Assembly: GCF_002776525.5 (NCBI RefSeq)
Contig: NC_045438.1
Location: 144,004,095 to 144,068,094, forward strand
DNA length: 64,000 nucleotides
Source: Piliocolobus tephrosceles
Taxonomy: Eukaryota > Chordata > Mammalia > Primates > Cercopithecidae
Direction of reading: 5' to 3'
The translations under genes were made by a program, and so were the position numbers. Shown one piece after another: positions 48,601-52,167 of the stretch. How positions within the stretch are numbered: the first letter of the stretch is position 1; every line of letters starts with the position of its first letter. The notes below the pieces were generated by a model. It was not told the DNA's origin. It saw nothing but the letters and a program-made list of their open reading frames with translations, and did no database searches.

Positions 48601-51600
48601 ACCGCACCCGGCCTAGAGTGTTTCAATGACTTTTTTTTTTTTTAAGTCAGGGTCTGGCTCTTGTTACCCAAGCTGGAGTGCAGTGGCATGGTCTTGGCTC
48701 ACTGCAACCTCTGTCTCCTGGACTCAAGTGATCCTCCAACCTCAGCCTTCTGAGTAGCTGAGACCAAAGGTGTGTGACACCATTCCACGCTAGTTTTTGT
48801 ATTTTTAGGAGACAGAGTTTTACCATGTTGCCCAGGCTGGTCTTGAACTCCTGGACTCAAGTGATCCACCCGCCTTGGCCCCCATTTTTTTGGCTGTTAC
48901 GGACAATGGCATAGTGAGCATTGTTGTACCTATCTGTAGCTTTTTATAATTGAGCAAATACCCCACAGGTAGAATCTTAAAAGTAGGATTGCTAGATCTA
49001 AAAGTGTACACATTTTAAATTTCGGTATGGCAGATTAAAAAGTTTAACCCTGGCTGGGCGCGGTGGCTCACACCTGTAATCCCAGCACTTTGGGAGGCCG
49101 AGGTGGGTGGATCACCTGAGGTTCAGGAGTTCCAGACCAGCCTGGCTAACATGGTGAAATCTCGTTTCGACTAAAAATACAAAAAATAGCCAGGCGTGGT
49201 GGCGCATGCCTATAGTCTCACCTATTCGGGAGACTGAGGCAGGAGAATCGCTTGAACCTGAGAGGCGGAGGTTGCAGTGAGCCGAGATGGTGCCACTGCA
49301 CTCCAGCCTAGGCGAGGGAGCAAGACTTTGTCTCAAAAAAAAAAAAAAAGGGCCGGGTGCGGTTTTCTCACGCCTGTAATCCCAACACTTTGGGAGGCCA
49401 AGGCGGGCAGATGACGAGATTAGGAGGTTGAGACCATCCTTGCAAACACGGTGAAACCCCGTCTCTACTAAAAATACAAAAAAGTTAGCCGGGCGTGGTG
49501 GCAGGTGCTTGTAGTCCCAGCTACTCCAGAGGCTGAGGCAGGAGAATGGTGTGAACCCGGGAGGCCGAACTTGCAGTGAGCTGAGATCGCGCCACTGCAC
49601 TCCAGCCTGGGCAACAGAGCGAGACTCCGTCTCAAAAAAAAAAAAGAAAAACAAAAAGTTTAACCTTAAAATACACCTCTAAACCACTGATTGCATTCAT
49701 CCATTTATTTTAGGTTATGACACTGTATAGAACTGTGCTAGGCTATAAGAGATAAAAACAGAGAAGGCAAAGTCCCTGTTCTTGAAAATAAGATTTATAT
49801 ACATGGAAAGTCAAATAAAATGCAAATTAGTATAGGATTAAATGCTAATGAGTAGCATGAAGAATAAGTCTTAACAGTGGGTTGAAGGGCTGTGGAAGTC
49901 TTCATAGATTTATATATATAAAACCGTGTCTGTAAGACTTGGTAAGTGCTGTGGACCAGGCTCCTGTGGACCTGGTGGAAGGTGGGAGAAGGAAGAGGAT
50001 TAGAAAAACATTGTGGTGAAACTGCCCTCTAGTGGCCAATAATTTAAGTGACCCATTTACAGGCAGGTCTAAAAATGTAGGATTAACCACACAACAAAAA
50101 GATGGTTATTAACTTTTTGGGAAGATTCTCAGAAGGTCTGATCACAGGAAGCCTTTATATCACAAGCTTGGCTTATATTTAAAATTTTATTCGTTTCAAA
50201 AATTAGGCATTATCAAGAACCCATGTATTATAATACAAACTATACATATATCAACTATAACTTACATCAATTGAGAGTAGTGGTATATACCGATTATGTA
50301 AAAGTAATTTGTATTTTATTCCTGTTTGTAAAACAATGCAAATGCACCTTCCTAATTATTGTTCACCTGGGTTGGTGTTAAAATTACTTCACTTTTCCAG
50401 CACATCCCTGAGCTTGGGGGCGTTTTTGAGCACTCTGGGCGTAAAGATAAATTAGATGTTATGTTTCAAAAATGGGCATTGACAATCAGGAGGAGCAGAG
50501 TGGCCTTTTTCTGAGATTTGGGTACAAGTTATGTTCTGAAGACTCCTTCCTTTCTGTGGCATAAGAGCATTCAGTGATGAAATTAGTCGTAACAAACTAG
50601 AATTAGGATTCAGTTCTGAAACTTCTCACAGGGCTGCGTTCCATCAGCTCAGGAGCCTCAGCAAAGCGGTAACTGAGTGTGTAGTGAGTAGTGTTGTATC
50701 AGGCACCTGTGAGACAGACAAATAAACCTGAGACACGGTCCCAGCCCCACGTGCTTGTAGTCTAGATGGGAAAATACAGCAGGCCCACAAGACCATCCAG
50801 GTTGGTATATGATGACCACGAGCCAAAGGAGGTCAGACAGCAACGGCAGCGGAAGTCTCTGCTGGTGGAGTCAGGGAAGGGCCTGCAGAGATTATGGGCC
50901 CGGAGCTGCATCTGGAAAAATGACTAGACTCTGACAAAACAGAAGCCGAAGGCCAGGCAAATTCAGTAAATGTGTAATTCCATAAATTGGGAAAGAGAGG
51001 GAGAATAAATTACCGTTTGATTCCATTTTCTTAAGTGTAGATTTTCCCTGTTAATTGACACTGGGGTATTAAGGGATAAGATAAGCACAGGGCTAAGCAT
51101 AGTGTTTGACCCATGGTAACACCTTAACAAATTTTAGCTATGATTATTATTTCTGGATTTCATGAGTAGTTTTCAAAATTAAATAAGAAACTGTCATACC
51201 CTGCTCTGACCAAAATACTGTCAGCCAGTTTGATCACCCGTACCTCATGGGCCAGCTTTGGTTCAGAATAACTTTTGTCAGTTTCCACAAATCAAATCCA
51301 ACCTTGGAGTATGAAGATTTGCCACCACTGAAAATGTTTAAAGACCCAGGCATGGTGGCTCACACGTGTAACTTCAGCTTTGGGAAGCCAAGGCGGGTGG
51401 ATCACTTGAGGTCGGGAGTTCGAGACCAGCATGGGCAACGTGGCGAGACCTCGTCTCTACTAAAAATACAAAAATTATCCAGACGTGGTGGCACATGCCT
51501 GTAATCCCCGCTACTCGGGAGGCTGAGACATGAGAATTGCTTGAACCTAGGAAGCAGAGGTTGCAGTGAGCCGAGATCGCGTCACTGCACTCCAGCCTGG

Positions 51601-52167
51601 GTGACAGGGCACAACTTTGTCTCAAAAAAGAAGAAAATGTTTTAAAAACTTGTAGCAAGTTTTGAAGGCAATTCTGAAAGATGGGTCCTAAAATGTTTTA
51701 AGCAGCAGGGTAGGTGGGAGGTGCGCTAAACACACTGGCAAAGCCAGTTTCTGGGGGAACTCCTTATTATTCAAGATATGTTTTCCACATTGTACCAGAA
51801 CTAAGCATGTACTGCCGTACTTCTCCTTTATGGTTTATGTGCCAAAATAGGGATTGGGGTGAGTGTCCTTAGCTGTGATCTTCAGAACCTACAGATGTGA
51901 GAAAGTGGTCTGCAAACGAAGGGAAAGTGGCATTTGAGTTTAAGCCAGGGGCAGGGGATCTGGCCAGTGTCTTATTCATCTTTGTATTTCTAGAGCATAG
52001 CACGATGCCTGGACTACAGTAGGAACTCAACAGATGTTACGAATGAGCCATGAATTCTGTCTGTCATTTGTCCCCTACAGAATCAAGTCGTCATTGCTGC
52101 TGGAAGGAGTTCTTTGGGAGCCCGACTTTCCGGGGCACTTCACGTCTATAGCTTTGGCTCAGATTGA
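2742..52167 (+). CDS. GPLD1: GPLD1, glycosylphosphatidylinositol-specific phospholipase D (exons 3-25 of 25; 5' part off window)
   Basis: Secreted plasma enzyme that cleaves the inositol-phosphate bond of GPI anchors, giving phosphatidic acid and releasing the anchored protein; the family needs zinc and calcium. Seen: 23 exons at 2742-2820, 6445-6542, 7488-7598, 9036-9084, 9752-9806, 14888-14995, 15223-15250, 15343-15482, 19358-19423, 22041-22161, 25815-25954, 28258-28444, 32601-32711, 34309-34383, 34484-34640, 35510-35651, 36670-36775, 36861-36954, 44168-44344, 44727-44887, 47532-47558, 47684-47734, 52081-52167. All junctions are GT-AG, phases agree, and the sum is 789 codons plus TGA. Exons 1-2 (signal peptide and about 51 residues, including the family's first zinc histidine) lie left of the window. 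Residues 52 to about 330 form the zinc-dependent phospholipase-C-like domain; about 370-840 carry FG-GAP propeller repeats. Numbers assume the human 840-residue length, supported by His125, His133 and His158 landing in place. Confidence 0.97.
3090..3290 (+). mobile_element. MIR, sense (approximate limits)
   Basis: Resembles the MIR core (gtgaccttaaaaaagtcact, then the cctgtctct region). Overlapped by a long spurious reading frame. Confidence 0.5.
3300..3740. repeat. LTR-like or other unassigned repeat with internal direct repeats
   Basis: Contains ggggaggttatcttggggct twice (around 3503 and 3540) and several ggaatgt/tctct modules. Composition suggests a degraded LTR, but I cannot name the family. 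Confidence 0.35.
4104..4197 (+). repeat. 47-bp tandem duplication, two copies
   Basis: Units 4104-4150 and 4151-4197 start gaccacg and end accctacagg; they differ at very few bases (gag/aag). Confidence 0.9.
4988..5285 (-). mobile_element. Alu, antisense
   Basis: Old copy (AluJ-like wording, e.g. cctcaagcgaccctcctgcc); ends gcacccagc. Confidence 0.85.
6445..6542 (+). CDS. GPLD1: GPLD1 exon 4 (residues 78-110)
   Basis: 98 nt. Reads GKFHDVSESTHWTPFLNAS then IHYIRENYPLPWEK. Contains an N-A-S glycosylation sequon. Acceptor tgtcag, donor gtaggc. Human has Val where this copy has Ile after NAS (from memory). Confidence 0.95.
6841..7158 (-). mobile_element. Alu, antisense
   Basis: T-rich head with tttgtttgtttg, full body, ends gcgcccagcc. 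Contains gtgtgtgtgtt inside the linker. Confidence 0.9.
7168..7326 (-). mobile_element. Alu, antisense, internally deleted
   Basis: Passes from agctgggattacag straight to tcatgagccactgcacctgg; about half length. Confidence 0.85.
7488..7598 (+). CDS. GPLD1: GPLD1 exon 5 (residues 111-147), zinc-site histidines
   Basis: 111 nt, phase 0 at both ends. Reads DTEKLVAFLFGITSH then MVADVSWHSLGIEQG. Counting from the human start puts the two histidines of GITSH and VSWH at 125 and 133, residues reported essential for catalysis in this family, with an aspartate at 129. Skipping this exon would keep frame but remove the active site. Confidence 0.96.
7752..8062 (-). mobile_element. Alu, antisense, full length
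   Basis: 21-base T tract; ccaattc repeated on both flanks. Confidence 0.9.
8507..8561. repeat. TA/CA microsatellite
   Basis: Mixed tatata/catata followed by (ca)n, ending against an antisense Alu. Confidence 0.9.
8564..8859 (-). mobile_element. Alu, antisense
   Basis: Full body ending accctgcc; followed directly by an 18-base T run (8860-8877). Confidence 0.88.
9036..9084 (+). CDS. GPLD1: GPLD1 exon 6 (residues 148-164), His158
   Basis: 49 nt. Reads IDFHGSYSEAHSAGDF. The histidine of EAHSAGD is residue 158, another metal-site candidate. Acceptor ctcag; the donor gtaccg is a poor match to consensus. Confidence 0.95.
9085..9751 (+). other. GPLD1 intron 6
   Basis: 667 bases of AT-rich sequence with no recognisable repeat. 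An A-run lies at 9600-9609. Confidence 0.7.
9752..9806 (+). CDS. GPLD1: GPLD1 exon 7 (residues 164-182)
   Basis: 55 nt. Reads GDVLSQFEFNFNYLARR and ends two bases into the Trp codon. Acceptor ccctag, donor gtaaga. Confidence 0.94.
10510..10671 (+). mobile_element. Alu monomer-like piece, sense
   Basis: Starts gctgggtgtagtgg, jumps early to agctactcaggaggctg and ends ctgtctcttaaaaaaag. Confidence 0.8.
10673..10957 (+). mobile_element. Alu, sense, head missing
   Basis: Joins mid-element at cactttggggggcc after the previous tail; ends in an (aaat)n-type tail. Confidence 0.85.
11209..11250. repeat. (TG)n microsatellite
   Basis: About 21 uninterrupted TG units, directly against an antisense Alu. 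Confidence 0.95.
11251..11500 (-). mobile_element. Alu, antisense, diverged
   Basis: ttttgagcagtctagctctg to gcacccgc; the middle is shortened (cagcctccacctggctaat). Confidence 0.8.
11813..12110 (+). mobile_element. Alu, sense
   Basis: ggccaggtgcggctgc to a (caa)n tail. Confidence 0.9.
12487..12569 (+). mobile_element. Alu 3' fragment, sense
   Basis: Only ccgagatcgtgccactgcgc onward, with a gacaaacaaacaaac tail. Confidence 0.8.
12882..13008 (-). mobile_element. Alu fragment, antisense
   Basis: T-rich start then the right-arm wording acccaggcaggtctcgaact; stops at ggctggga. Confidence 0.65.
13344..13417 (+). tRNA. tRNA-Ile (AAT anticodon)-like sequence, probably a pseudogene
   Basis: 74 nt, the length of tRNA-Ile. 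Starts ggccagttagctcagttgat (A-box-like). D stem gctc/gagt pairs with one wobble. The anticodon stem tggtg/cacca is perfect around loop ctaatga, giving AAT. Acceptor 5' ggccagt pairs with 3' acaggct except one A-A mismatch and one G-T. The T stem (gcggg against cactt) has two mismatches, and the B box reads ggttcagtcc rather than ggttcgatcc. No T-run terminator follows at once, though gttttgg is nearby. Close to human tRNA-Ile-AAT as I remember it. Likely an inactive copy. Confidence 0.65.
13426..13587 (+). mobile_element. Alu, sense, short (internal deletion)
   Basis: Starts ggccaggcacggtgg eight bases after the tRNA-like sequence; skips from tgtagtctcagctac to the right-arm end and an A tail. 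Confidence 0.85.
13858..13957 (+). repeat. 50-bp tandem duplication, two copies
   Basis: ccttgtaggcaaatt recurs with period 50 (13860 and 13910), each followed by gtgaggg/atgaggg and aggtatgtag. Confidence 0.9.
13974..14278 (+). mobile_element. Alu, sense, full length
   Basis: Flanked by aatagatcgggagg and aatagattgggagg (13961 and 14291), a target-site duplication with one change. Confidence 0.92.
14636..14845 (+). mobile_element. MIR, sense
   Basis: aaaatgggaatgtgatagta and gtgcctggcacaagataat match the MIR 3' part. Ends with a (ctg)n-type run about 40 bases before exon 8. Confidence 0.7.
14888..14995 (+). CDS. GPLD1: GPLD1 exon 8 (residues 182-218)
   Basis: 108 nt. Reads YVPVKDLLGIYEKLYGREV then ITENVIVDCSHIQFLE. 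Follows a very long intron rich in L1 and Alu. Ends two bases into a Met codon (gaaat then gtaagt). Confidence 0.95.
15223..15250 (+). CDS. GPLD1: GPLD1 exon 9, 28-nt micro-exon (residues 218-227)
   Basis: 28 nt encoding MYGEMLAVSK with the split Met. Acceptor ttgcag, donor gtaaag. The exon length and phase join exons 8 and 10 exactly, and the residues match the human order. Confidence 0.93.
15343..15482 (+). CDS. GPLD1: GPLD1 exon 10 (residues 228-274)
   Basis: 140 nt, only 92 nt after exon 9. Reads LYPTYSTKSPFLVEQFQEYF then LGGLDDMAFWSTNIYHLTSF and MLENGT. Contains an N-G-T sequon. Acceptor catag, donor gtgaat. Confidence 0.95.
15804..16094 (-). mobile_element. Alu, antisense
   Basis: Short T-rich start, full body, ends ccactgtacctgca. 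Confidence 0.88.
16214..16245 (+). repeat. Poly(A) run of about 32
   Basis: Uninterrupted A-run not attached to a recognisable Alu body on its left (see findings). Confidence 0.95.
16602..16887 (-). mobile_element. Alu, antisense
   Basis: tttttatttttgagatgggg to accacgcctaac; shortened around cctcatccttgagtacc. Confidence 0.87.
16927..17239 (-). mobile_element. Alu, antisense, full length
   Basis: Long T tract; gagaacccatttct stands on both sides (16889 and 17241). Confidence 0.93.
17785..18000 (+). mobile_element. MIR, sense
   Basis: caagttgctaaaccttcc, tcctcacctgtaaaattggg and gtaagcacttactaagtg follow the MIR consensus order. Confidence 0.75.
19358..19423 (+). CDS. GPLD1: GPLD1 exon 11 (residues 274-296)
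   Basis: 66 nt. Reads DCNLPENPLFIACGGQQNHS then QG. The N-H-S sequon is kept although the human residue, as remembered, is Thr. Acceptor ccccag, donor gtaagt. Confidence 0.94.
19483..19708 (+). mobile_element. MIR, sense
   Basis: Worn copy: gagaacatgggatttg, then ttgtcacttgcagctgtgtg and the cttcctccttttgcaaaacg region. Confidence 0.6.
19719..20021 (+). mobile_element. Alu, sense
   Basis: ggctgggcacagtggctcat to a tail aaaaaaagaaaaaag; AluJ-like wording (gcttgagcctaggaggttg). Confidence 0.9.
20290..20640 (+). repeat. Ancient interspersed repeat, family not assigned
   Basis: Contains the widely repeated phrase gtgccaggaactgtctcagg and gaacaagacagaaacggtt, typical of old LINE-type repeats. 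Confidence 0.4.
20953..21275 (-). mobile_element. AluY-like, antisense, containing an assembly gap
   Basis: 24-base T tract, then 100 N, then a nearly consensus body ending ccaccgcgcccggcc. The duplication ggaaatgtattttt occurs at 20946 and 21276, so this is one insertion. Low divergence suggests a young copy. Confidence 0.9.
20979..21078. other. Assembly gap (100 N)
   Basis: Exactly 100 N, a common placeholder for unknown length. The missing bases should be the 5' part of the antisense Alu. Confidence 0.98.
21337..21656 (+). mobile_element. Alu, sense, full length
   Basis: Ends in an (aaat)n tail; ataaatcagtatgc duplicated at 21322 and 21657. Confidence 0.94.
22041..22161 (+). CDS. GPLD1: GPLD1 exon 12 (residues 296-336)
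   Basis: 121 nt. Reads SKMQKNDFHRNLTTSVTENI then DRNINYTGRGVFFSVNSWTP. Two sequons (NLT, NYT) are intact. This stretch links the catalytic domain to the propeller and has several differences from human (ENI, TGR). Confidence 0.94.
22263..22505 (+). mobile_element. Alu, sense, damaged
   Basis: Lacks the cctgtaatcccagcac part and stops at ccagcctgggc without a tail. Confidence 0.8.
22878..23182 (+). mobile_element. Alu, sense
   Basis: gcggtgtggtagctcacgct to a 13-base A tail; diverged. Confidence 0.88.
23533..23836 (-). mobile_element. Alu, antisense
   Basis: T tract start; ttaacaattttt on both sides (23526 and 23837). Confidence 0.93.
24550..24849 (-). mobile_element. Alu, antisense
   Basis: ttttgttttttgagacagag to accatgcctggcc; ggaggctatctt / ggaggatatctt flank it. 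Confidence 0.92.
24961..25258 (-). mobile_element. Alu, antisense
   Basis: (ttg)n head then a diverged body ending gcacctgga. Confidence 0.88.
25287..25558 (+). mobile_element. Alu, sense, no tail
   Basis: ccgggcatggtggctcatg to cagcctggcgacagaac, where it breaks off without A tail; about 250 bases upstream of exon 13. Confidence 0.88.
25815..25954 (+). CDS. GPLD1: GPLD1 exon 13 (residues 337-383)
   Basis: 140 nt. Reads GSMSFIYKALERNVRTMFIG then GSQLSQKHISSPLASYFVSF and PYARLG. First residue is Gly where human has Asp (from memory). Donor gtacgt. The exon lies between oppositely oriented Alus at 25287-25558 and 26025-26327. Confidence 0.95.
26025..26327 (-). mobile_element. Alu, antisense
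   Basis: ttttttattttattttattt head, full body, ends ctgtgcccagcc; about 70 bases downstream of exon 13. Confidence 0.9.
26419..26548 (-). mobile_element. Alu half, antisense
   Basis: Single-arm copy: gagatggggtcttgctatgt to tgagtcactgcacctga. Confidence 0.8.
27375..27614 (-). mobile_element. Alu, antisense, head missing
   Basis: Enters at gatttcggcttactggaacc with no T tract; ends accacgcccagcc. Confidence 0.88.
28258..28444 (+). CDS. GPLD1: GPLD1 exon 14 (residues 383-445), FG-GAP motif
   Basis: 187 nt. Reads AMTSADLNQDGYGDLVVGAP, then GYSRPGRIHIGRVYLIYGN. The D-x-N-x-D-x-x-x-D calcium loop has Asp389, Asn391, Asp393 and Asp397. The acceptor is ccctaag after a pyrimidine-rich stretch. An open frame runs left into the intron to an ATG at 28223, but that is not the gene start. 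Higher GC than the introns. Confidence 0.96.
28736..28760. repeat. (CA)n microsatellite
   Basis: About 12 CA units. Confidence 0.9.
28809..29104 (-). mobile_element. Alu, antisense
   Basis: tttgtttatttatttgagat head to ccgtgcctggc. Confidence 0.9.
29440..29468 (+). repeat. G-rich tract
   Basis: Runs of 9, 7, 5 and 4 G separated by single A or AC; can form a G-quadruplex on the coding (non-template) strand of GPLD1. Confidence 0.85.
29590..29665 (+). mobile_element. MIR fragment, sense
   Basis: ctgggcaagccacttaccc followed by the aaaataagatgg part. Confidence 0.5.
29681..29978 (-). mobile_element. Alu, antisense
   Basis: Flanked by tgaacatgctttt (29672) and tgaacacgctttc (29980). Confidence 0.93.
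30835..31135 (+). mobile_element. Alu, sense
   Basis: ggctcggcgctgtggctcat; tail has become (ca)n(ga)n; ctggagaacc / ttggagaaccc flank it. A piece of the right arm (gcggaggttgcagtga) is missing. Confidence 0.9.
31245..31330 (+). mobile_element. MIR fragment, sense
   Basis: ccatctgtaaactgttaaag and aaagtgcttggaacaatg fit the MIR 3' half. Confidence 0.55.
31491..31803 (-). mobile_element. Alu, antisense
   Basis: (ttta)n head; gaaactgaattttta and gaaacggaattttta flank it. Confidence 0.92.
31972..32269 (-). mobile_element. Alu, antisense
   Basis: tttctttttttgtttgaggt head, full body, ends ccacacctggcc, about 330 bases upstream of exon 15. Confidence 0.9.
32601..32711 (+). CDS. GPLD1: GPLD1 exon 15 (residues 446-482), FG-GAP motif
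   Basis: 111 nt, phase 0. Reads PSGRFGSALAVLDFNMDGVP then DLAVGAPSVGSEQLTYK. Classic RFGSALA strand plus calcium loop D458, N460, D462, D466. Acceptor cttcag, donor gtaagg. Confidence 0.96.
32712..34308 (+). other. GPLD1 intron 15
   Basis: Mostly non-Alu. 33590-33960 looks like an ancient LINE-type repeat; an Alu half is at 34106-34217, preceded by a duplicated 12-mer (ggacccggaatc) at 34086-34112. Confidence 0.7.
34106..34217 (-). mobile_element. Alu fragment, antisense
   Basis: Right-arm piece, tgtccaggctggtcttgaac to accatacctgg, with a fossil duplication on its left. Confidence 0.75.
34309..34383 (+). CDS. GPLD1: GPLD1 exon 16 (residues 483-507)
   Basis: 75 nt, phase 0. Reads GAVYVYFGSKQGRMSSSPNI then TISCQ. 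N-I-T sequon present. GAVYVYFG is the usual strand after a FG-GAP motif. Confidence 0.95.
34484..34640 (+). CDS. GPLD1: GPLD1 exon 17 (residues 508-560), FG-GAP motif
   Basis: 157 nt, 100 nt after exon 16. Reads DIYCNLGWTLLAADVNGDSE then PDLVIGSPFAPGGGKQKGIV and AAFYSGPSLSDK. Calcium loop D521, N523, D525, D529. The acceptor is cttaag and the donor gtagtg, both below average. Confidence 0.95.
34961..35262 (-). mobile_element. Alu, antisense
   Basis: tttttgtttgtttgttttgt head to cacacctggcc; lacks a few bases around caattctgtctcag. Confidence 0.9.
35510..35651 (+). CDS. GPLD1: GPLD1 exon 18 (residues 560-607)
   Basis: 142 nt. Reads EKLNVEAANWTVRGEEDFAW then FGYSLHGVTVDNRTLLLVGS and PTWKNAS. 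Three sequons (NWT, NRT, NAS). Donor gtgagg; a MaLR LTR starts about 190 bases downstream. Confidence 0.95.
35835..36395 (-). mobile_element. MaLR (MLT1/MST-type) LTR, antisense, split by an Alu
   Basis: Left part tattactttctcacagtcct and right part ttcacccaaatgacctcatc, then cacattcagagatactgg, follow the antisense order of MaLR LTRs. Confidence 0.65.
35975..36230 (-). mobile_element. Alu, antisense, diverged, inside the MaLR LTR
   Basis: gggttcactctgttgcaaag to tgatcctcctgcctc; ends early. Confidence 0.75.
36670..36775 (+). CDS. GPLD1: GPLD1 exon 19 (residues 607-642)
   Basis: 106 nt. Reads LGHLLHIRDEKKSLGRVYGY then FPPNGQSWFTISGDK. Acceptor ttctag, donor gtatgg; followed by an intron of only 85 nt. 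Confidence 0.95.
36861..36954 (+). CDS. GPLD1: GPLD1 exon 20 (residues 643-674)
   Basis: 94 nt. Reads AMGKLGTSLSSGHVLINGTL then TQVLLVGAPTR. The last full codon is cgc (Arg) where human has Tyr as I recall, just before the donor gtaggt. N-G-T sequon present. Confidence 0.93.
37020..37165 (+). mobile_element. MIR, sense
   Basis: gtaactttggggaagttact and ttcacctctcagaac lie just before an Alu. Confidence 0.65.
37168..37480 (+). mobile_element. Alu, sense
   Basis: ggcggggtgtgatggctcac to an (aaaat)n tail. Confidence 0.9.
37622..37931 (-). mobile_element. Alu, antisense
   Basis: T tracts broken by g and c; ends ccactgcacccagcc. Confidence 0.9.
38265..38480 (-). mobile_element. L1 3' part, antisense, old
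   Basis: Phrases such as tagattcctggagatggaat resemble the antisense of old L1ME-type 3' ends. Confidence 0.5.
38530..38856 (+). mobile_element. Alu, sense
   Basis: ggcggggtgtggtggctcac to a long mixed a/c tail. Confidence 0.9.
38956..39183 (+). mobile_element. Alu, sense, head missing
   Basis: Enters at gagcccaagaatttgaggcc; tail (taa)n. Confidence 0.85.
39215..39595. repeat. AT-rich TA/TG/CA imperfect microsatellite
   Basis: About 380 bases made of atata, gtata and tatac words on both strands, highly self-complementary. Confidence 0.9.
40171..40475 (-). mobile_element. Alu, antisense
   Basis: T tract, full body, ends cactcacccagcc. Confidence 0.9.
40482..40574. mobile_element. Tigger/MER2-type DNA transposon end
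   Basis: ttttatatcagggacttgag, then ccaatcccttgtggatactg and terminal gagggatggctg before TA, as in Tigger-family ends. Confidence 0.65.
40755..40879 (-). mobile_element. Alu half, antisense
   Basis: One arm only; ttatgctttttttt occurs at both ends, a likely target-site duplication. Confidence 0.82.
41022..41309 (-). mobile_element. Alu, antisense
   Basis: tttttctttttctttttaag head to ccgtgcccagc; old. Confidence 0.87.
41598..41682 (+). repeat. About 40-bp tandem duplication, two copies
   Basis: aaggtataagcattacag and aaggtatcagcattacag, each followed by a ttctatgtta word. Confidence 0.8.
42401..42694 (+). mobile_element. Alu, sense, low divergence
   Basis: ggccaggcatggtggctcat, AluY-like middle (gatcacgaggtcaggagatc), 13-base A tail. 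Confidence 0.92.
43370..43529 (+). repeat. Unassigned about 160-bp repeat, copy A
   Basis: ctcatgtccactgtaaaatg to agtgttattatg. Sits inside an older repeat (43195-43370 and 43530-43860 read as one worn element), so it looks inserted. Partner at 44952-45110. Confidence 0.8.
44168..44344 (+). CDS. GPLD1: GPLD1 exon 21 (residues 674-733), FG-GAP motif
   Basis: 177 nt after a 7.2-kb intron. Reads DDVSKMAFLTMTLHQGGATR then MYALTSDVQPPLLSTFSGDR and RFSRFGGVLHLSDLDDDGV. Calcium loop D726, D728, D730 with E734 in the next exon. GC-rich with several CpGs. Confidence 0.95.
44345..44726 (+). other. GPLD1 intron 21
   Basis: 382 bases of unique sequence between exons 21 and 22; nothing recognised. Confidence 0.7.
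44727..44887 (+). CDS. GPLD1: GPLD1 exon 22 (residues 733-786)
   Basis: 161 nt. Reads DEIIMAAPLRIADVTSGLIG then GEDGQVYVYNGKETTIGDMT and GKCKSWITPCPEEK. Contains the cysteine pair of GKCKSWITPC. Confidence 0.95.
44952..45110 (+). repeat. Unassigned about 160-bp repeat, copy B
   Basis: ctcatgtccactataaaatg to ttggtgttatgta; clearly homologous to copy A over its whole length, with roughly 15% differences by eye and small gaps. Confidence 0.8.
45197..45489 (-). mobile_element. Alu, antisense
   Basis: gccattggagtttc and gccactggagtttc stand on both sides. Confidence 0.9.
45615..45886 (-). mobile_element. Alu, antisense, shortened
   Basis: T tract; deletion in the right arm (ggccaggtggcgattacagc). 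Confidence 0.88.
46070..46430 (-). mobile_element. MIR, antisense, split by an Alu
   Basis: Left part catttattgtgtatttagta to agatttaaaaaattaaag and right part agagaggaagtttattcaag to attctaaagcctacc are adjoining halves. Confidence 0.6.
46194..46322 (+). mobile_element. Alu half, sense
   Basis: Single arm; aaaaaattaaagatc duplicated on both flanks, so it inserted as a short copy. Confidence 0.9.
46500..46804 (-). mobile_element. Alu, antisense
   Basis: Full body; its last 14 bases (cactgcgcctggcc) are repeated in tandem at the 5' end of the element. Confidence 0.92.
46910..47122 (-). mobile_element. L1 3' part, antisense, old
   Basis: gtagaatttctggggtcaaa followed by gggcatgcacattt is typical of antisense L1ME-type 3' ends. 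Confidence 0.55.
47124..47431 (+). mobile_element. Alu, sense, full length
   Basis: aagaaatgtagaaatgag on both sides (47107 and 47431). Confidence 0.95.
47532..47558 (+). CDS. GPLD1: GPLD1 exon 23, 27-nt micro-exon (residues 787-795)
   Basis: 27 nt, phase 0 on both sides, encoding AQYVLISPE. Acceptor cttcag, donor gtaagt. A cassette of this kind could be skipped without frameshift. Confidence 0.93.
47684..47734 (+). CDS. GPLD1: GPLD1 exon 24 (residues 796-812)
   Basis: 51 nt, phase 0. Reads ASSRFGSSLITVRSKAK, the last FG-GAP opening strand (RFGSSL). Acceptor ttgcag, donor gtgagc. Confidence 0.94.
48312..48613 (-). mobile_element. Alu, antisense
   Basis: (ttta)n head, ends gcacccggcc. Confidence 0.9.
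48631..48880 (-). mobile_element. Alu, antisense, 5' end missing
   Basis: T tract start; stops at cccgccttggcc, before the usual tcccaaagtgctggg. Confidence 0.87.
48885..49045 (-). mobile_element. L1 3' part, antisense, old
   Basis: aaagtaggattgctagatct and the following aaaagtgtacacatttt fit old L1 3' ends. Confidence 0.5.
49052..49349 (+). mobile_element. Alu, sense, first of a tandem pair
   Basis: ggctgggcgcggtggctcac to a 15-base A tail that abuts the next Alu. Confidence 0.92.
49351..49657 (+). mobile_element. Alu, sense, second of a tandem pair
   Basis: ggccgggtgcggttttctca; aaaaagtttaacc flanks the pair (49038 and 49654), not each copy. Confidence 0.92.
51344..51634 (+). mobile_element. 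Alu, sense
   Basis: Starts acccaggcatggtggctcac; gaaaatgttt on both sides. Confidence 0.9.
51955..52045 (+). mobile_element. L2-like 3' end, sense
   Basis: gcatagcacgatgcctggac then gtaggaactcaacagatgtt, the usual L2 tail wording, ending about 35 bases before the exon 25 acceptor. Confidence 0.55.
52081..52167 (+). CDS. GPLD1: GPLD1 exon 25, terminal coding part (residues 813-840, stop TGA)
   Basis: 84 coding nt plus TGA at 52165-52167. Reads NQVVIAAGRSSLGARLSGAL then HVYSFGSD and ends. Acceptor cctacag. Ends at the same residue as the human protein; human has Leu for Phe in the YSFGSD tail (from memory). The 3' UTR continues to the right. Confidence 0.95.
   Translation, partial: NQVVIAAGRSSLGARLSGALHVYSFGSD

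Larger units (their letters stand above)
47735..52080 (+). other. GPLD1 intron 24
   Basis: L1-like sequence around 47800-47930 and 48885-49045, two antisense and three sense Alus, an ancient repeat around 49690-49860, and an L2-like 3' end at about 51955-52045 next to the last acceptor. 49870-51340 is otherwise unique. Confidence 0.75.

Noticed and set aside
49112..49654. 180-codon open frame on - strand
   Set aside because: Entirely the antisense of two tandem Alus, which give typical spurious frames.
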